DNA of 64,000 nucleotides from Methanosarcina barkeri MS (GCF_000970025.1 NZ_CP009528.1:124001-188000); one strand, 5' to 3'; positions 1 through 9,418 are shown, numbered from the stretch's first letter. The notes: generated by a model not told the origin, from the letters alone. Numbers and translations: made by a program.

Positions 1-417
1 TCTGAGGTCTGCACCGTTAAGGACTACTTTGGCAGGCAATTCGAGTTGTGGAACTCTTGGTTCTGCTCGAATCGTAGAAGGATCGAGAAGAGAAAGTGTA
101 TAAGACAGCCCTCCGACATCAATCAGGAGTTTGTGATTTTCTTCCTCAAGTTCCATCCGGACTGTGTCATTCTTATCCGCAATTCCCAGTAGGTCTGTAA
201 TCTTGTTCAGGTCGACTCCGATTTCACATTCATCAGCGTTATACTCGTCGAAAGCAGATGATCCAAGCTCGAAAATTCCCATTGCAACATTGGCAGGATC
301 AACGGCTTTTACCGAAATACCTTCAGGGTTTATTTTGAATCTGACCTCATCTACAATTACAGCTAGTGCGGCAACCGCGTCTTTCAGAAGCTCTGCATTA
401 ATTGCTGCCTTAAACAT
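1..417 (-). CDS. pcn: DNA polymerase sliding clamp (PCNA), N-terminal part
   Basis: The minus strand reads MFKAAINAELLKDAVAAL and continues open to the window edge, so only the first 139 residues are present. The first PCNA domain is recognisable, including the DPANVAMG segment. PCNA is a homotrimeric ring that tethers DNA polymerases, ligase and FEN1 to DNA. The start ATG at 417 follows a GGAGAAAAAAT ribosome site. It is the third gene of a same-strand run behind a NUDIX gene and tfs, but a 296-bp gap with its own TATA element suggests separate transcription. Identity is confident from family motifs; the C-terminal domain lies outside the window. Confidence 0.93.
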   Translation of the reverse strand, partial: MFKAAINAELLKDAVAALAVIVDEVRFKINPEGISVKAVDPANVAMGIFELGSSAFDEYNADECEIGVDLNKITDLLGIADKNDTVRMELEEENHKLLIDVGGLSYTLSLLDPSTIRAEPRVPQLELPAKVVLNGADLR

Positions 418-464
418 ATTTTTTCTCCAATAATAAATTTAAATCTAAACTCTTTATTACCCTT

Positions 465-480
465 GAGATATATAAATTTC
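465..480 (-). promoter_or_regulatory. TATA-box promoter of pcn
   Basis: On the minus strand AAATTTATATATCTC lies about 50 bp upstream of the pcn ATG, with purines just upstream that could act as a BRE. It fits an archaeal promoter giving a short leader. Inferred from sequence only. Confidence 0.5.
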
Positions 481-713
481 TTTACAGATTCCTAAATTCC
501 AGCTCATCTTTAAAAAAATTAACTATCAGAATTTGACCAAACAGGGTTTTGGAGTCAGAAAAACCATTAGATTCAAACTCCTGATAACTATATAAATCTT
601 GGTCAGAATTCAGGGTGGCTTCAGGTTCTGCGTGAAGCAGAAAGGAAGCTCCTGATGAAGCTGTTTTTCCGGGAAATGTACTCTTCGAGGGGGAATAGAA
701 GGGCAATTAAATC
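481..713. other. Intergenic gap between pcn and tfs
   Basis: No supported gene. A 74-codon minus-strand frame is present (482-706), but it has low-complexity composition and no recognisable domain, so it is not called. Confidence 0.4.
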
Positions 714-1028
714 TTAGTCGTATTCTCTCCAGGTAAATCCGCATTTCGTACACTTGAAGAAGCGAGTTTCGGATTCATCGGCAGATCTAAGTTGTCTGAG
801 CCACCAGGCTGCAGTATTATTCCCACATTCTGGGCATTTTGCACTTGTTGTCGGCAGGCCTGAAGTCTGCTCACCTTCCAGAACTACTATCTCATGGTCA
901 TCGATCTTGTCTTTGGAGACAAAGCTTTTTTCATCACTTTTTATAGGTATTATGTTCCCGCATTTTCTACACTCGTAGTTCCCGTTTTTAGGAAACATCA
1001 TACTTTTACATTTGGGGCAGAATTGCAT
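714..1028 (-). CDS. tfs: Transcription factor S (TFS, TFIIS/RPB9-like)
   Basis: A 104-aa protein starting MQFCPKCKSMMFP. The N-terminal zinc ribbon has CPKC...CRKC. The C-terminal zinc ribbon has CPEC...CTKC followed by GFTWREYD. Between them is a linker, and the RSADESETRFFKC stretch contains the acidic DE hairpin that TFIIS-type factors insert into RNA polymerase to stimulate cleavage of backtracked RNA. The ATG at 1028 is preferred over the upstream in-frame start at 1046 because it begins the conserved ribbon. The start overlaps the end of the NUDIX gene (stop at 1006), so the two are probably translationally coupled. Length and both ribbons match archaeal TFS. Confidence 0.93.
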   Translation of the reverse strand: MQFCPKCKSMMFPKNGNYECRKCGNIIPIKSDEKSFVSKDKIDDHEIVVLEGEQTSGLPTTSAKCPECGNNTAAWWLRQLRSADESETRFFKCTKCGFTWREYD

Positions 1029-1422
1029 TAATATCACTTTTTGCATCGTTTATAATTTTATTGTGGTCAAAAGCCAGTTCAGGAATAGAATCAAGCTCGA
1101 AAAGATCGGCGGAGTCTGCATCAGATCCGGATTTCAGCTCTCCGGAACCCTTTGCAAGGTAACATACTGAAACCGTATGACCTCTGGGGTCACGGTCGGG
1201 ATCGGAATAGACTCCTACAAGTTTGATAAGCTCTACAGAAAGGCCTGTTTCCTCAAAAGCTTCCCTTACTGCTGCTTTTTCTGTAGTTTCCCCGATTTCT
1301 ACGAAGCCGCCAGGAAGGGCAAATTTTCCCTTATATGGGGGATTTTTTCTCTTCACAAGCACAAGCCGGTTTTTAAAGAGGATTACGGTATCAACGGTTA
1401 AACTAGGAGTTTTGGGTTTCAT
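1006..1422 (-). CDS. NUDIX hydrolase (ADP-ribose pyrophosphatase-like)
   Basis: A 138-aa protein with a full NUDIX box around residues 38-60: GGFVEIGE...AAVREAFEETGL, matching GX5EX7REUXEEXGU. The family hydrolyses nucleoside diphosphates linked to another moiety; the archaeal relatives closest in pattern act on ADP-ribose, but the substrate cannot be read from this sequence. The N-terminal TPSLTVDTVILFKNRLVLVKRKNPP is typical of archaeal MutT-like members. It is the upstream partner of tfs with a 23-bp overlap. Fold assignment is sure; substrate is inference. Confidence 0.88.
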   Translation of the reverse strand: MKPKTPSLTVDTVILFKNRLVLVKRKNPPYKGKFALPGGFVEIGETTEKAAVREAFEETGLSVELIKLVGVYSDPDRDPRGHTVSVCYLAKGSGELKSGSDADSADLFELDSIPELAFDHNKIINDAKSDINAILPQM

Positions 1423-1700
1423 AAAACGCCTTCGTATTTCCTTTCCAGGAGATCTCTTTTTCCGCCACCAATCCCTTCTGAATTAGCTTTCCCGGCAGGA
1501 ACGCCAGAATGAAATAATATTATTATTATACATAACGTAGAAATTCTTCATCTTATTTCAATTTTGACATTGTAAGTCAAGTTCCTGTCAAGCAGAAAAA
1601 TCCCTTATGTGGTTGCTTCTCTTAAATGTTTCCCTTTTATCGAAACAAAAATTTTCTGTTCCTGAATCTCTTCAATCTCTATGTTTTTATACAAACGAGA

Positions 1701-1781
1701 AAATGTATGTAATGCTTTGTTTGTAACGTTATTCTTCTATAAAATGTATGTAATGATTTGTTTGTAACGTTATTCTTCTAT
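1701..1781. repeat. Two direct repeats of about 41 bp
   Basis: A unit that begins AAATGTATGTAATG and ends TTATTCTTCTAT occurs at 1701-1740 and again at 1742-1781 with one visible base difference. Non-coding. Confidence 0.85.
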
Positions 1782-1842
1782 AATAGGAATATATTTCTTA
1801 TTTGCAGGCTCAATTACTCGGTATCGTGGGATCTTGACATCT

Positions 1843-2160
1843 AGAGGTAATAATTCTATGTTTCTTTATCAATATAGAAAGTAATGATAGAGGTAATAAT
1901 TCTATGTCTCTTTATCAATATAAAAAGTAATGATAAAAGTAATAATTCTATGTTTCTTTATCAATATAGAAAGTAATGATAAAAGTAATAATTCTATGTT
2001 TCTTTATCAATATAGAAAGTAATGATAGAGGTAATAATTCTACATCTCCTTATTAATATAAAAAGTAATAATAAAAGTAATAATTCTACATCTCCTTATT
2101 AATATAGAAAGTAATAGTAAAAGTAATAATTCTACATCTCTTTATCAATATGAAAAGTAA
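1843..2160. repeat. Tandem repeat, about seven copies of a 46-bp AT-rich unit
   Basis: Each unit contains GGTAATAATTCTA then TCTCTTTATCAATAT or a close variant and ends in AAAGTAATGAT. Copies drift progressively (ATGTTTC becomes ACATCTC). No open frame spans it. It fills most of the 0.95-kb gap between the NUDIX gene and the archaeosortase gene; nothing else is seen there. Confidence 0.85.
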
Positions 2161-2370
2161 AATCCATAAGCTTTGAATTCCTAAATACTAACGATTATGA
2201 ACTAATTTGACTTATTGGAAACTTATTTAAATATTTATTAATTATTTAGACAAGTTCATTTGTCGCTTTCCGGAAACTTCATAACTTGCCCGAGGCTTTC
2301 TGAGCTTTCAGAATAAGAAATATAATATTCAAAACTAAACTTTACCTCTGGCAAAAAAGGTGCGTAAAAA

Positions 2371-3240
2371 ATGATAGAAAGTATACTCTGGCTCGCAGTC
2401 GGGTTAATGGTTGCGTCATCCGTCATCCCCAGAACCTCTCGGGTTCGTAAACTTGTTGGAGGGATTGGATGGGGTGTATTTTCCATCCACTGGAGTTATC
2501 AGCCTCTTCATTATCTCGAAATTATGGACTATGCCAATGTGCTCTTAACAATAGTAGTAGCTCTGTTTTGTCTACTTGTAGCATACATCATGTTTCTAGA
2601 GTACAGAAAAGGTCCTCTAAGGATAATAAATAATAGAGAAGTGCTGCACTCAAAATTTTCATCTCAGGGTGAGGCTGATTCCCTTGACATAACCTCGATG
2701 CTTACAAGTGCCAGTGCACTCGGAGCTCTTGTTTATTTCCCGTTTGCGAATTTCGCCTTTCTGAATACCTGGATTATAGGAGGGGTTACTTCTCAAGTTC
2801 TCTGGGTTCTTCATTATTTAGAGATCCCTGCGTACATGAAAGCCTGGAATATGATATCACTTAATGGGTATACAGTAGAAATCATTCTCGCCTGTACGGC
2901 GATTGAAAGTATTGCTCTCTTTATGGGGCTTATAGGTGCAGTGAGAGCTCCCCTTAGTCGCCTGGTTATGGCGTTTATTGTGTCAGTGCCCGTGATCTAT
3001 GTACTTAATCTTATCCGGGACATTTTCGTAGTAGTTGCTTATGGAGAGCAATGGTTTGGGGCTGACAGCTTTATAATTGCGCATAACTATATCGCAAAGG
3101 CGGGTTCAGGCATTGCCCTCTTTATAATTTCATATGCAGTACTTCGGATTCTGCCAGAACTGTTCGGAATGATTGATGGCCTCTGGGTCATTCTTTCTAA
3201 AGAATTGAAATCTCTTCTGCGCAGGCCCGAGGGGGATTAA
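2371..3240 (+). CDS. artA: Archaeosortase A (exosortase-family transpeptidase)
   Basis: A 289-aa polytopic membrane protein with about seven hydrophobic segments. The archaeosortase triad positions are visible: Cys175 in the ACTAIES motif, Arg216 in NLIRD, and a downstream His238/Arg region before the last membrane segment. In haloarchaea ArtA cleaves the PGF-CTERM tail of surface proteins so that a membrane lipid is attached. The ATG at 2371 begins MIESILWLAVGL. It sits 5 bp upstream of archaetidylserine decarboxylase and synthase genes, which in Haloferax are needed for ArtA-dependent lipid anchoring, so the neighbourhood supports the call. A candidate substrate lies at 56882-57871. Confidence 0.9.
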   Translation: MIESILWLAVGLMVASSVIPRTSRVRKLVGGIGWGVFSIHWSYQPLHYLEIMDYANVLLTIVVALFCLLVAYIMFLEYRKGPLRIINNREVLHSKFSSQGEADSLDITSMLTSASALGALVYFPFANFAFLNTWIIGGVTSQVLWVLHYLEIPAYMKAWNMISLNGYTVEIILACTAIESIALFMGLIGAVRAPLSRLVMAFIVSVPVIYVLNLIRDIFVVVAYGEQWFGADSFIIAHNYIAKAGSGIALFIISYAVLRILPELFGMIDGLWVILSKELKSLLRRPEGD

Positions 3241-3245
3241 GACAA

Positions 3246-3869
3246 ATGCTTGCAAAAGGTTCGGAACCCTGGCTTTTTACAGCTGTGTCTATTACTGCAT
3301 TGTTTGCAATACTCTCCAGAGCAATAAACAGCTCTCATTTAAACCACGTTGCTTACATGGCAATGGCACTGACTTTCTTTATGGTTCTTTTTTTCAGAGA
3401 CCCCGAAAGAAAGGTTGAAGTTTCGGACACTTATATGGTTTCCCCGGCCGATGGCACTGTTATAGACATTCGAGACCGGAAAATCTGTATTTTCATGTTT
3501 CTCCAGAATGTACATGTAAATAGAGCTCCTATTTCGGGAAAGATCAGAGAAATAACTTACAAGAAAGGTGGATATCTTCCCGCTTTCTGTAAAGATTCTG
3601 AAAGAAACGAAAGAAACGAGTTTATTATCCACAGTAAGTATGGGGATGTTAGTGTCATGCAGATTGCAGGCACAATTGCCAGGCGAATAGTCTCTTATTC
3701 TCGAGTAGATGATAACATCGAGCAGGGACAGCGCATTGGGATGATTCGCCTTGGATCCAGAGTTGACGTAACAATCCCCAATAACTTTGAGATTATAGTA
3801 CGGAAAGGAGAGCGGGTACTTGCAGGCAAGACCATTATAGCAACAATAAAAAATGACAGGGACTTTTGA
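3246..3869 (+). CDS. asd: Archaetidylserine decarboxylase proenzyme
   Basis: A 207-aa member of the phosphatidylserine decarboxylase family, short archaeal/PSD type II form. Two N-terminal membrane segments (residues about 8-50) precede the conserved SPADGTV motif (66-72) and FMFLQNVHVNRAPI segment (83-96). The self-cleavage site is Gly170-Ser171 in RLGSRVDV, which gives the beta chain and a pyruvoyl-capped alpha chain. It converts archaetidylserine to archaetidylethanolamine. It is the middle gene of artA-asd-pssA with 5 bp or less between genes, implying one transcript. Confidence 0.92.
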   Translation: MLAKGSEPWLFTAVSITALFAILSRAINSSHLNHVAYMAMALTFFMVLFFRDPERKVEVSDTYMVSPADGTVIDIRDRKICIFMFLQNVHVNRAPISGKIREITYKKGGYLPAFCKDSERNERNEFIIHSKYGDVSVMQIAGTIARRIVSYSRVDDNIEQGQRIGMIRLGSRVDVTIPNNFEIIVRKGERVLAGKTIIATIKNDRDF

Positions 3870-3871
3870 AC

Positions 3872-4660
3872 ATGAACGTATTTCAAATGTTAAGACTCCC
3901 GGACCTGGTCTCTCTTTTGAACCTTATCTGCGGAATCAGCTCAATTGCAGTAGCTGCTCAGGCTACAGTCCAGACTGCCACATCTCAAACGGCTGCTCAG
4001 AATGGATTTGTTCTGGCTTTGATCTTACTTCTTATCGCAGCAATTGCAGATGGAGCGGATGGGTACATTGCCAGGCGATTTAAAGGAGGAGAACTCGGGG
4101 AACAACTTGATTCCCTGGCAGATGCAGTTTCTTTTGGGGTGGCTCCTGCTCTTCTTATATACTTGCAGTTTGGGAAAATAAACCCTCTCGTAGGAGATCC
4201 AGACCCTCTTGTTGCGGTATTTCCGGTTTTCTACGCTATCTGTGGTGTGCTCAGGCTCGCACGTTTCAATTCTATGGCTCCTAGTAAAACTGGATTTGAG
4301 GGCCTTCCCATAACTGCAGGCTGCGTTATGCTTGTTACATATATGTTGTTAAGCGAAGACTTTGTCAAGATAGACTTCCTTCTAGCACTTACCCTTTGTC
4401 TCTCTATTCTTATGGTGAGTTCGGTAAATTATCCGAAGATCAAGAATGTCAGGGTTCTCGCTTTTATAGCTTCCATTTTTGGGATAACTATGCTTCTCTA
4501 CCTGTATAATATCGAATATATGCGAATTTTCTCGATTCTGCCTTTTATTCTGATGTTGATGTACATCTTTTCTCCTTTTTTCAAGATCCCTGTATTAAGC
4601 AACCTGGGTAGTAAGGAATATCGAAATAAAGAACTGAGAATCGGGAAAGAAAAACAGTAA
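3872..4660 (+). CDS. pssA: Archaetidylserine synthase (CDP-alcohol phosphatidyltransferase)
   Basis: A 262-aa membrane enzyme. The CDP-alcohol phosphatidyltransferase signature DG(X)2AR(X)8G(X)3D(X)3D is intact as DGADGYIARR...GEQLDSLAD near residues 60-85. It joins L-serine to CDP-archaeol to make archaetidylserine, the substrate of the upstream decarboxylase. The ATG at 3872 is chosen; an in-frame TTG at 3866 overlapping the previous stop is possible. The stop of asd and this start are separated by only 2 bp. The C-terminus is hydrophobic, followed by a basic tail. Confidence 0.91.
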   Translation: MNVFQMLRLPDLVSLLNLICGISSIAVAAQATVQTATSQTAAQNGFVLALILLLIAAIADGADGYIARRFKGGELGEQLDSLADAVSFGVAPALLIYLQFGKINPLVGDPDPLVAVFPVFYAICGVLRLARFNSMAPSKTGFEGLPITAGCVMLVTYMLLSEDFVKIDFLLALTLCLSILMVSSVNYPKIKNVRVLAFIASIFGITMLLYLYNIEYMRIFSILPFILMLMYIFSPFFKIPVLSNLGSKEYRNKELRIGKEKQ

Positions 4661-4686
4661 AACCAATTTGTCCGAAACATCCATTA

Positions 4687-5082
4687 ATGAATTCCAAAAA
4701 GGAAGTGATTTGTTTGGTCCAAGAAAAAGTAACTGACAGAGATAACGCAATCTTTGAGGCAGGAATAAAACTCGGAGCCCTTTACCACCAATTTACGGGC
4801 TCTCCTGTAAATTTAAATACTGTTTCAAGTCTTGAGCAGGCTATCCAGAAAAGTATTTCAGTTCAGCCCTACGTGGAAGAAATTTCCGTAAAAATCGACA
4901 GAGATATGTTGAAAAGCAAGCTGAATGACGAATTCGGTTATTCTGAACTTCAGGGGCCTATGCTTAAAGTAAAAATCACTGTAAGATACGGCCCCTCAAG
5001 GATAAAAGTCGGAATGGAATATGACCCTGAATTGAATTACCCGTTGATGAAAATTCTAGAAATCGAAGAGATACATGTTTGA
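4687..5082 (+). CDS. mptD: 7,8-dihydroneopterin aldolase, archaeal MptD type
   Basis: A 131-aa protein matching the archaeal MptD (DUF372) family rather than bacterial FolB. The conserved block DRDNAIFEAGIKLGALYHQF (residues 17-36) and the later GPSRIKVGMEYDPELNYP are characteristic. MptD cleaves 7,8-dihydroneopterin to 6-hydroxymethyl-7,8-dihydropterin in tetrahydromethanopterin/sarcinapterin synthesis. It starts 26 bp after pssA. The true start may be an internal codon such as the TTG giving MVQEKVTDRD, since the first ten residues are not typical of the family. Confidence 0.85.
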   Translation: MNSKKEVICLVQEKVTDRDNAIFEAGIKLGALYHQFTGSPVNLNTVSSLEQAIQKSISVQPYVEEISVKIDRDMLKSKLNDEFGYSELQGPMLKVKITVRYGPSRIKVGMEYDPELNYPLMKILEIEEIHV

Positions 5083-5108
5083 AATCAATTTTCTATGTGT
5101 GGATTGAA

Positions 5109-5250
5109 GTAGAAAACAGAGTAAAGCAGAAAACAGAGTAAAGCAGAAAACAGAGTAAAGCAGAAAACAGAGTAAAGCAGAAAACAGAGTAAAGCAGAAA
5201 ACAGAGTAAAGCAGAAAATAGAGTAGAGCAGAAAACAGAGTAAAGCAGAA
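5109..5250. repeat. Tandem repeat, about eight copies of a 17-bp unit
   Basis: The unit AGAAAACAGAGTAAAGC is repeated almost perfectly between mptD and hisC. It has no coding role that can be seen. Confidence 0.9.
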
Positions 5251-5315
5251 ACAGATCTTAACATAAAATATAACTCAACATAAAAATTGAGCTTAAAATA
5301 AAGAAACAGAGGCTT

Positions 5316-6416
5316 TTAAACCTCTTTCTTTGCAGTTTCAAAAGCCCTGACAACTTTTTCATTCTGTTTCAGAGTACCGGCTGTTACTCTTATAAGTGTA
5401 TCTCCAGCATCCCTGAAAGAGTCACAGGAACGTACAATAATTCCCTTTTTCATGAGACTCTGTGTAACGGCTTTTGATTTTAAAGGGGCAACGTCCACAA
5501 GTACGAAGTTTGCCTGGGAAGGATAGACCTTAAAAGGAATTCTTTCTTTCAGGTATTTCCTGCCTTCTCTTGCGATTTCTACGCTTTTTTTGCGGTGTTC
5601 AACGTCTGAAAGGGCAGCTATTCCTGCTTTTAACGCTGGAAGACTTACTGAAAACGGAGTTGCTGCTCTTATATACTCTTTTGCCAGCCATTCGGGCATA
5701 ATCCCATAGCCCAGGCGCAAGCCTGCGAGCCCAAATACCTTGGAAAAGGTTCTGCCCACAACAAGATTATCGTATTCTCTTACAAGTTCTGCAAGGTTCC
5801 TGTCTGCAAACTCGACGTATGCCTCGTCAACGAACACAAGAGCCCTTGTATTTTCAAGGACTTTCCTAAGATCCTTTTCGGGAAGGAGATTGCCTGAGGG
5901 GTTATTGGGGGAACAGAGGAAGATTATCTTTGTCTTGCTGGATGCGGCTTCCAGAAGCTTTTCAGGATCTATTGAGAAGTCCTGGCTTCTCCTGACAAAG
6001 ACAGGCTTTCCTCCGCATGCACGTGCCGGAAGTTCGTAATAGGCAAAAGTAGGAGTAGGGACAATGACTTCGTCCCCTTTTTCGATAACCAGCCTGCAAA
6101 GCCCGTCAAGTAACCCGTCCATTCCTGGCCCTGAGGCTATGAGGTTTGAAACCGGAAAGCCTGTGTATTTCGCGAGTGCCTCCCTGAGTTCAATCGCGTC
6201 TGCTGAGGGGTAAATGTTTGCGAATGGAGCGGTGTCCATCAGGGCCTGAACAGCTCTTGGAGAAGGCCCTAGTGGGTTTTCGTTTGAGCCGAGTTTGATA
6301 ATTGAAGCCGGGCCAAGTCCATAGGCAGAAGCGATTTCTTCAATTGATTTCCCTGGAACGTACTCTGCAATATCAAAGATTTCTTTTTTTATCAGTTCAG
6401 GCCTGCTCAAGAACAT
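5316..6416 (-). CDS. hisC: Histidinol-phosphate aminotransferase
   Basis: A fold-type I PLP aminotransferase of about 366 aa. Motifs: [10 protein letters not shown] near residue 45, [11 protein letters not shown] near 165, VDEAYVEF near 195, the PLP lysine in [17 protein letters not shown], and a terminal RVTAGT. It makes L-histidinol phosphate from imidazole-acetol phosphate in histidine synthesis. The start is uncertain: ATG at 6416, TTG at 6419, or TTG at 6410 giving [12 protein letters not shown]. All of these overlap the end of argD, so the two are coupled. The pairing brings together two glutamate-dependent aminotransferases of different amino-acid pathways. Confidence 0.92.
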   Translation of the reverse strand: MFLSRPELIKKEIFDIAEYVPGKSIEEIASAYGLGPASIIKLGSNENPLGPSPRAVQALMDTAPFANIYPSADAIELREALAKYTGFPVSNLIASGPGMDGLLDGLCRLVIEKGDEVIVPTPTFAYYELPARACGGKPVFVRRSQDFSIDPEKLLEAASSKTKIIFLCSPNNPSGNLLPEKDLRKVLENTRALVFVDEAYVEFADRNLAELVREYDNLVVGRTFSKVFGLAGLRLGYGIMPEWLAKEYIRAATPFSVSLPALKAGIAALSDVEHRKKSVEIAREGRKYLKERIPFKVYPSQANFVLVDVAPLKSKAVTQSLMKKGIIVRSCDSFRDAGDTLIRVTAGTLKQNEKVVRAFETAKKEV

Positions 6417-7608
6417 CAACTACCTTATCTATCTGTTCTTTTGTAATCACAAGTGGGGGAACCAGACGGAGCACTGAGTCCGATGTGCAATTTACAAGCA
6501 CTCCATGTTCCCTTGCAAAGTCCACGAAATCACTGCAGGGATGGTTTATCTCGACTCCTATCATGAGCCCTTTTCCACGGACTTCTACAACATCTTCCCT
6601 TTCCATATTCCTGAGCTTTCCCATGAAATAAGCCCCGTTTTCTTTTGAGCGCTTAAGGAGTCCTTCTTCCCTGATTGCCTCTATTGAAGCGAGTGCAGCT
6701 GCACAGGCAAGCGGCCCGCCTCCGAAGGTAGAAGCATGCTGTCCGCGCCCAAAGCTTAGTCCGTCTCTTGCCGCAATAGCACCCATTGGAAAGCCTCCTC
6801 CAATTGCTTTTGCCATGCTCATGATATCTGGTTCTACGCCGAACTGATCTTTACAGAACCATGTACCTGTCCTTCCAAATCCTGTTTGCACTTCATCAAA
6901 GATAAGGAAAGTTCCGGTTTCATCACAGATTTCCCTGACTTCTTTAAGGTATCCGGGATCCGGGATATTAACTCCGCCTTCTCCCTGAATGGGCTCAAGG
7001 ATCACGGCTGCCGTGTTTTCTGAAATAGCCTTCCTGATAGCATCAGCATCGGAGTACGGGACAAAAGTAGTCTCGGAACTCACAGGCGGCATGAAAGGGT
7101 CCCTGTACATGCTCTTGTGGGTTACGCTGAGTGCCCCTATAGTCCTTCCGTGGAAGGAGTGTTCAGCAGCTATAAAGGCACTTTTTCCGGAAGCCATACG
7201 GGCCAGTTTCATCGAAGCCTCTACGGCTTCTGTCCCTGAATTACAGAAAAAAACGCGTTCCATTCCTGTAACCGAAACCAGGGCTTCCGCAAGTTCAGCC
7301 TGAATCTCAGTGTAATACAGGTTAGAAACGTGCAACAGCTTCTCAGCCTGGGCCTGGATTGCCCTGACAACAGCTGGGTGGCAGTGCCCAACATTGTTTA
7401 CTGCAATTCCTGCTACACAGTCAATATACTCTTTTCCGTAAATATCCCGGACAACCGCTCCCTTTCCTTCTGAAAGTACAAGGGGCTGACGCCCATAAGT
7501 CTGCATTACGTATTTTGAATCTTTTTCTATAATTGAATCGTATTTTGCCTGTAAATTCTCAGGCTCTGTAACCTGTAAATTTTCAGGTCCTATGAAATTT
7601 TCTGTCAA
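6397..7608 (-). CDS. argD: Acetylornithine aminotransferase
   Basis: A 403-aa class III PLP aminotransferase. Visible motifs are [15 protein letters not shown] (substrate/PLP phosphate), the aspartate of [14 protein letters not shown], and the PLP lysine in [14 protein letters not shown]. It converts N-acetylglutamate semialdehyde to N-acetylornithine. The start is TTG at 7608, preceded by GAAGGGATCCAA. The first 20 residues contain a PENLQ duplication ([14 protein letters not shown]), a small oddity that extends the N-terminus compared with the family core, which begins near [12 protein letters not shown]. It overlaps hisC downstream. Confidence 0.92.
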   Translation of the reverse strand: MTENFIGPENLQVTEPENLQAKYDSIIEKDSKYVMQTYGRQPLVLSEGKGAVVRDIYGKEYIDCVAGIAVNNVGHCHPAVVRAIQAQAEKLLHVSNLYYTEIQAELAEALVSVTGMERVFFCNSGTEAVEASMKLARMASGKSAFIAAEHSFHGRTIGALSVTHKSMYRDPFMPPVSSETTFVPYSDADAIRKAISENTAAVILEPIQGEGGVNIPDPGYLKEVREICDETGTFLIFDEVQTGFGRTGTWFCKDQFGVEPDIMSMAKAIGGGFPMGAIAARDGLSFGRGQHASTFGGGPLACAAALASIEAIREEGLLKRSKENGAYFMGKLRNMEREDVVEVRGKGLMIGVEINHPCSDFVDFAREHGVLVNCTSDSVLRLVPPLVITKEQIDKVVDVLEQA

Positions 7609-8227
7609 TTGGATCCCTTCATGAAATTTGTTCCTTTAAACTGATCGGAAAGTTTAACGAGTAAAGTCTGGAATATTTTGAATGACTTCTGGTTATTTTG
7701 AACTATTTGTAGTTATTTTGCATTACTTCTGGTTATTTTGAATTACTTTTGGGTTTTTGAATTACTTCTGGGTTTTTGAATTACTTCTGGGTTTTTGAAT
7801 TACTTCTGGTTATTTTCGAGTTATATCTAAATCTGGAGATCGAATAGCTCAAAATGAATGTATTATTAAGATATTAAGATTTTTGAGAGCATTTTCTTTT
7901 GAGGGTTCAAAAAGTTTACAATTAGATTTCAGAGTTGAGTTCTGCTCTGTCATCTCCGAAACCCAGATAATTCCCTGATTCCCTATGAATGTTACTGCTC
8001 CTTCTCAAAAAAGAAATTTTTTCCAAGACATTTTTTCCGCAGTTCTTTCTCCCCAAAGCATTAGATCACTTCCTTTAGGGATCAGATTTGCCATATCTTG
8101 AGCGAAAATTCGGGCGAAAATTCGGCAGAAAGTCTGATCAGAGGAAATTCCGGGTTTTCTGGGCGTAAAAAACATACGAAAGGGCTCGAGTTGGATTAAT
8201 CACTCTCCGAGATTAATCACTCTCAGA
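7609..8227. repeat. Intergenic region with degenerate 19-20-bp tandem repeats
   Basis: From about 7680 to 7820 the phrase TTGAATTACTTCTGGGTTTT recurs six or seven times with variants (CTGGTTATTTTG). The remaining sequence is AT-rich with no supported gene. Confidence 0.75.
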
Positions 8228-9418
8228 TTACTCTTCGGACTTATGTTCCTTTTTGTAAGTCCTGGCTCCTGTGAAGCGTCTAGTTCTTTCCAGGGCCTTT
8301 GTTCTGGCAGTTTTTCTTTTTTTACCAGGTCCAAAAATATTACTGGCTTTTTTTGCATTCAGCTTGACAGGTGAATCAATTTCCATCACATTCAGGGGCT
8401 TTGCGGGCTCATCCTGAGAATTTTTTTCGTTTTTATCCCGAGGTTCATTTTCAGTTTCTCCCTTAGGGGCATTTTCGGGCAATTTATAAGTTTCACTCAT
8501 AATTAATTTCCCTAAAGCATTGACTTCTGCAAGAACAGGCATTTCTGCAGCGTCTCTTAAGAAAGATACCCCTGAAGGGGCTTTTATTGTGCCATCAACC
8601 CTTGCTTTTTCAAGCAATAAGACCGAGTTGGCATTTACTCCTCCAAAAACTCGACTGTTCCTGCCAATCTGCACATCTCCTTTTGAATAGAGATTGCCAT
8701 AGACAGTGCAATTTTCACCGATGAAGATCTTGCCTTCTGAGTAAATGCTTCCCTTAATGGTCAGTTTTTCCCCTGTAGTGACAGTCTGTGCCCGAATATT
8801 TCCTGTTAACAGGCAGTTTTTCCCAATAGAGGCTTCCCCGTCGACCTCAATAGTTTCATGGGAAAGCTTTGAGCCGGCTGGTATAATCAGTACTTTTTCA
8901 GCGGGTTCTTTTCCTTCAAAGCTCTGTATGTCCTCAGAATCATCAAAAAGTTCTTCTACGGCTTTTTCAATTTCTTCGCCTTTTCCAAGGCGCATCATTT
9001 CCTTTATGTAAAGAAATAGGAAGATAATTACAGGGATCGGATTCCTCACCACTATCCATCCCTTGGCTTCGAAACCTCCTTGAATTTTAACTTCTTTTCC
9101 TACGTCCAGGTCTCCCTGTACGAGCAGTTTCCCGTCAATGGTTACAAATTCTCCCAGGTAGGCATTTCCGCCGACTTCTACTCTGTTACCCAGTTTTGAC
9201 CACATATCAATTCTGAGATCATTACTTGCCGCAATATCCCCTGAGATGGCTACCCCTTCTCCCATAATAACAGTATCGCCGATTATGCTGTATTCAATAT
9301 TAGAGTGATTGCCGACAATAACGTCTCCCTCGACTGTAATTCTGTTTGCTTCGATTCTGGTGTTATCTGGAACCAGGAAGTATTTTAGAACCTCTTCTGA
9401 CTCTGAAATATTGCTCAC
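8228..9418 (-). CDS. Bactofilin-like polymer-forming beta-helix membrane protein
   Basis: A 396-aa protein with two blocks of hexapeptide-like beta-helix repeats, residues about 20-120 (EGDVIVGNHSNIEYSIIGDTV) and 175-290 (IKGSIYSEGKIFIGENCTVYGN). A short hydrophobic stretch of about 15-18 residues (PVIIFLFLYI, near 130-145) separates them, then an acidic linker. The C-terminus is a long hydrophilic tail, acidic then strongly basic. Bactofilin-family proteins polymerise into scaffolds, often at membranes; similar archaeal proteins are sometimes labelled acyltransferases because of the hexapeptide repeats, but no acyltransferase active site is seen. It starts with GTG at 9418 and stands alone on its strand. 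Fold is likely; function is inferred. Confidence 0.7.
   Translation of the reverse strand: MSNISESEEVLKYFLVPDNTRIEANRITVEGDVIVGNHSNIEYSIIGDTVIMGEGVAISGDIAASNDLRIDMWSKLGNRVEVGGNAYLGEFVTIDGKLLVQGDLDVGKEVKIQGGFEAKGWIVVRNPIPVIIFLFLYIKEMMRLGKGEEIEKAVEELFDDSEDIQSFEGKEPAEKVLIIPAGSKLSHETIEVDGEASIGKNCLLTGNIRAQTVTTGEKLTIKGSIYSEGKIFIGENCTVYGNLYSKGDVQIGRNSRVFGGVNANSVLLLEKARVDGTIKAPSGVSFLRDAAEMPVLAEVNALGKLIMSETYKLPENAPKGETENEPRDKNEKNSQDEPAKPLNVMEIDSPVKLNAKKASNIFGPGKKRKTARTKALERTRRFTGARTYKKEHKSEE

Noticed and set aside
482-706. A 74-codon minus-strand frame between pcn and tfs
   Set aside because: No domain, Ser/Phe-rich composition and no ribosome site; it probably occurs by chance in the leader of pcn.
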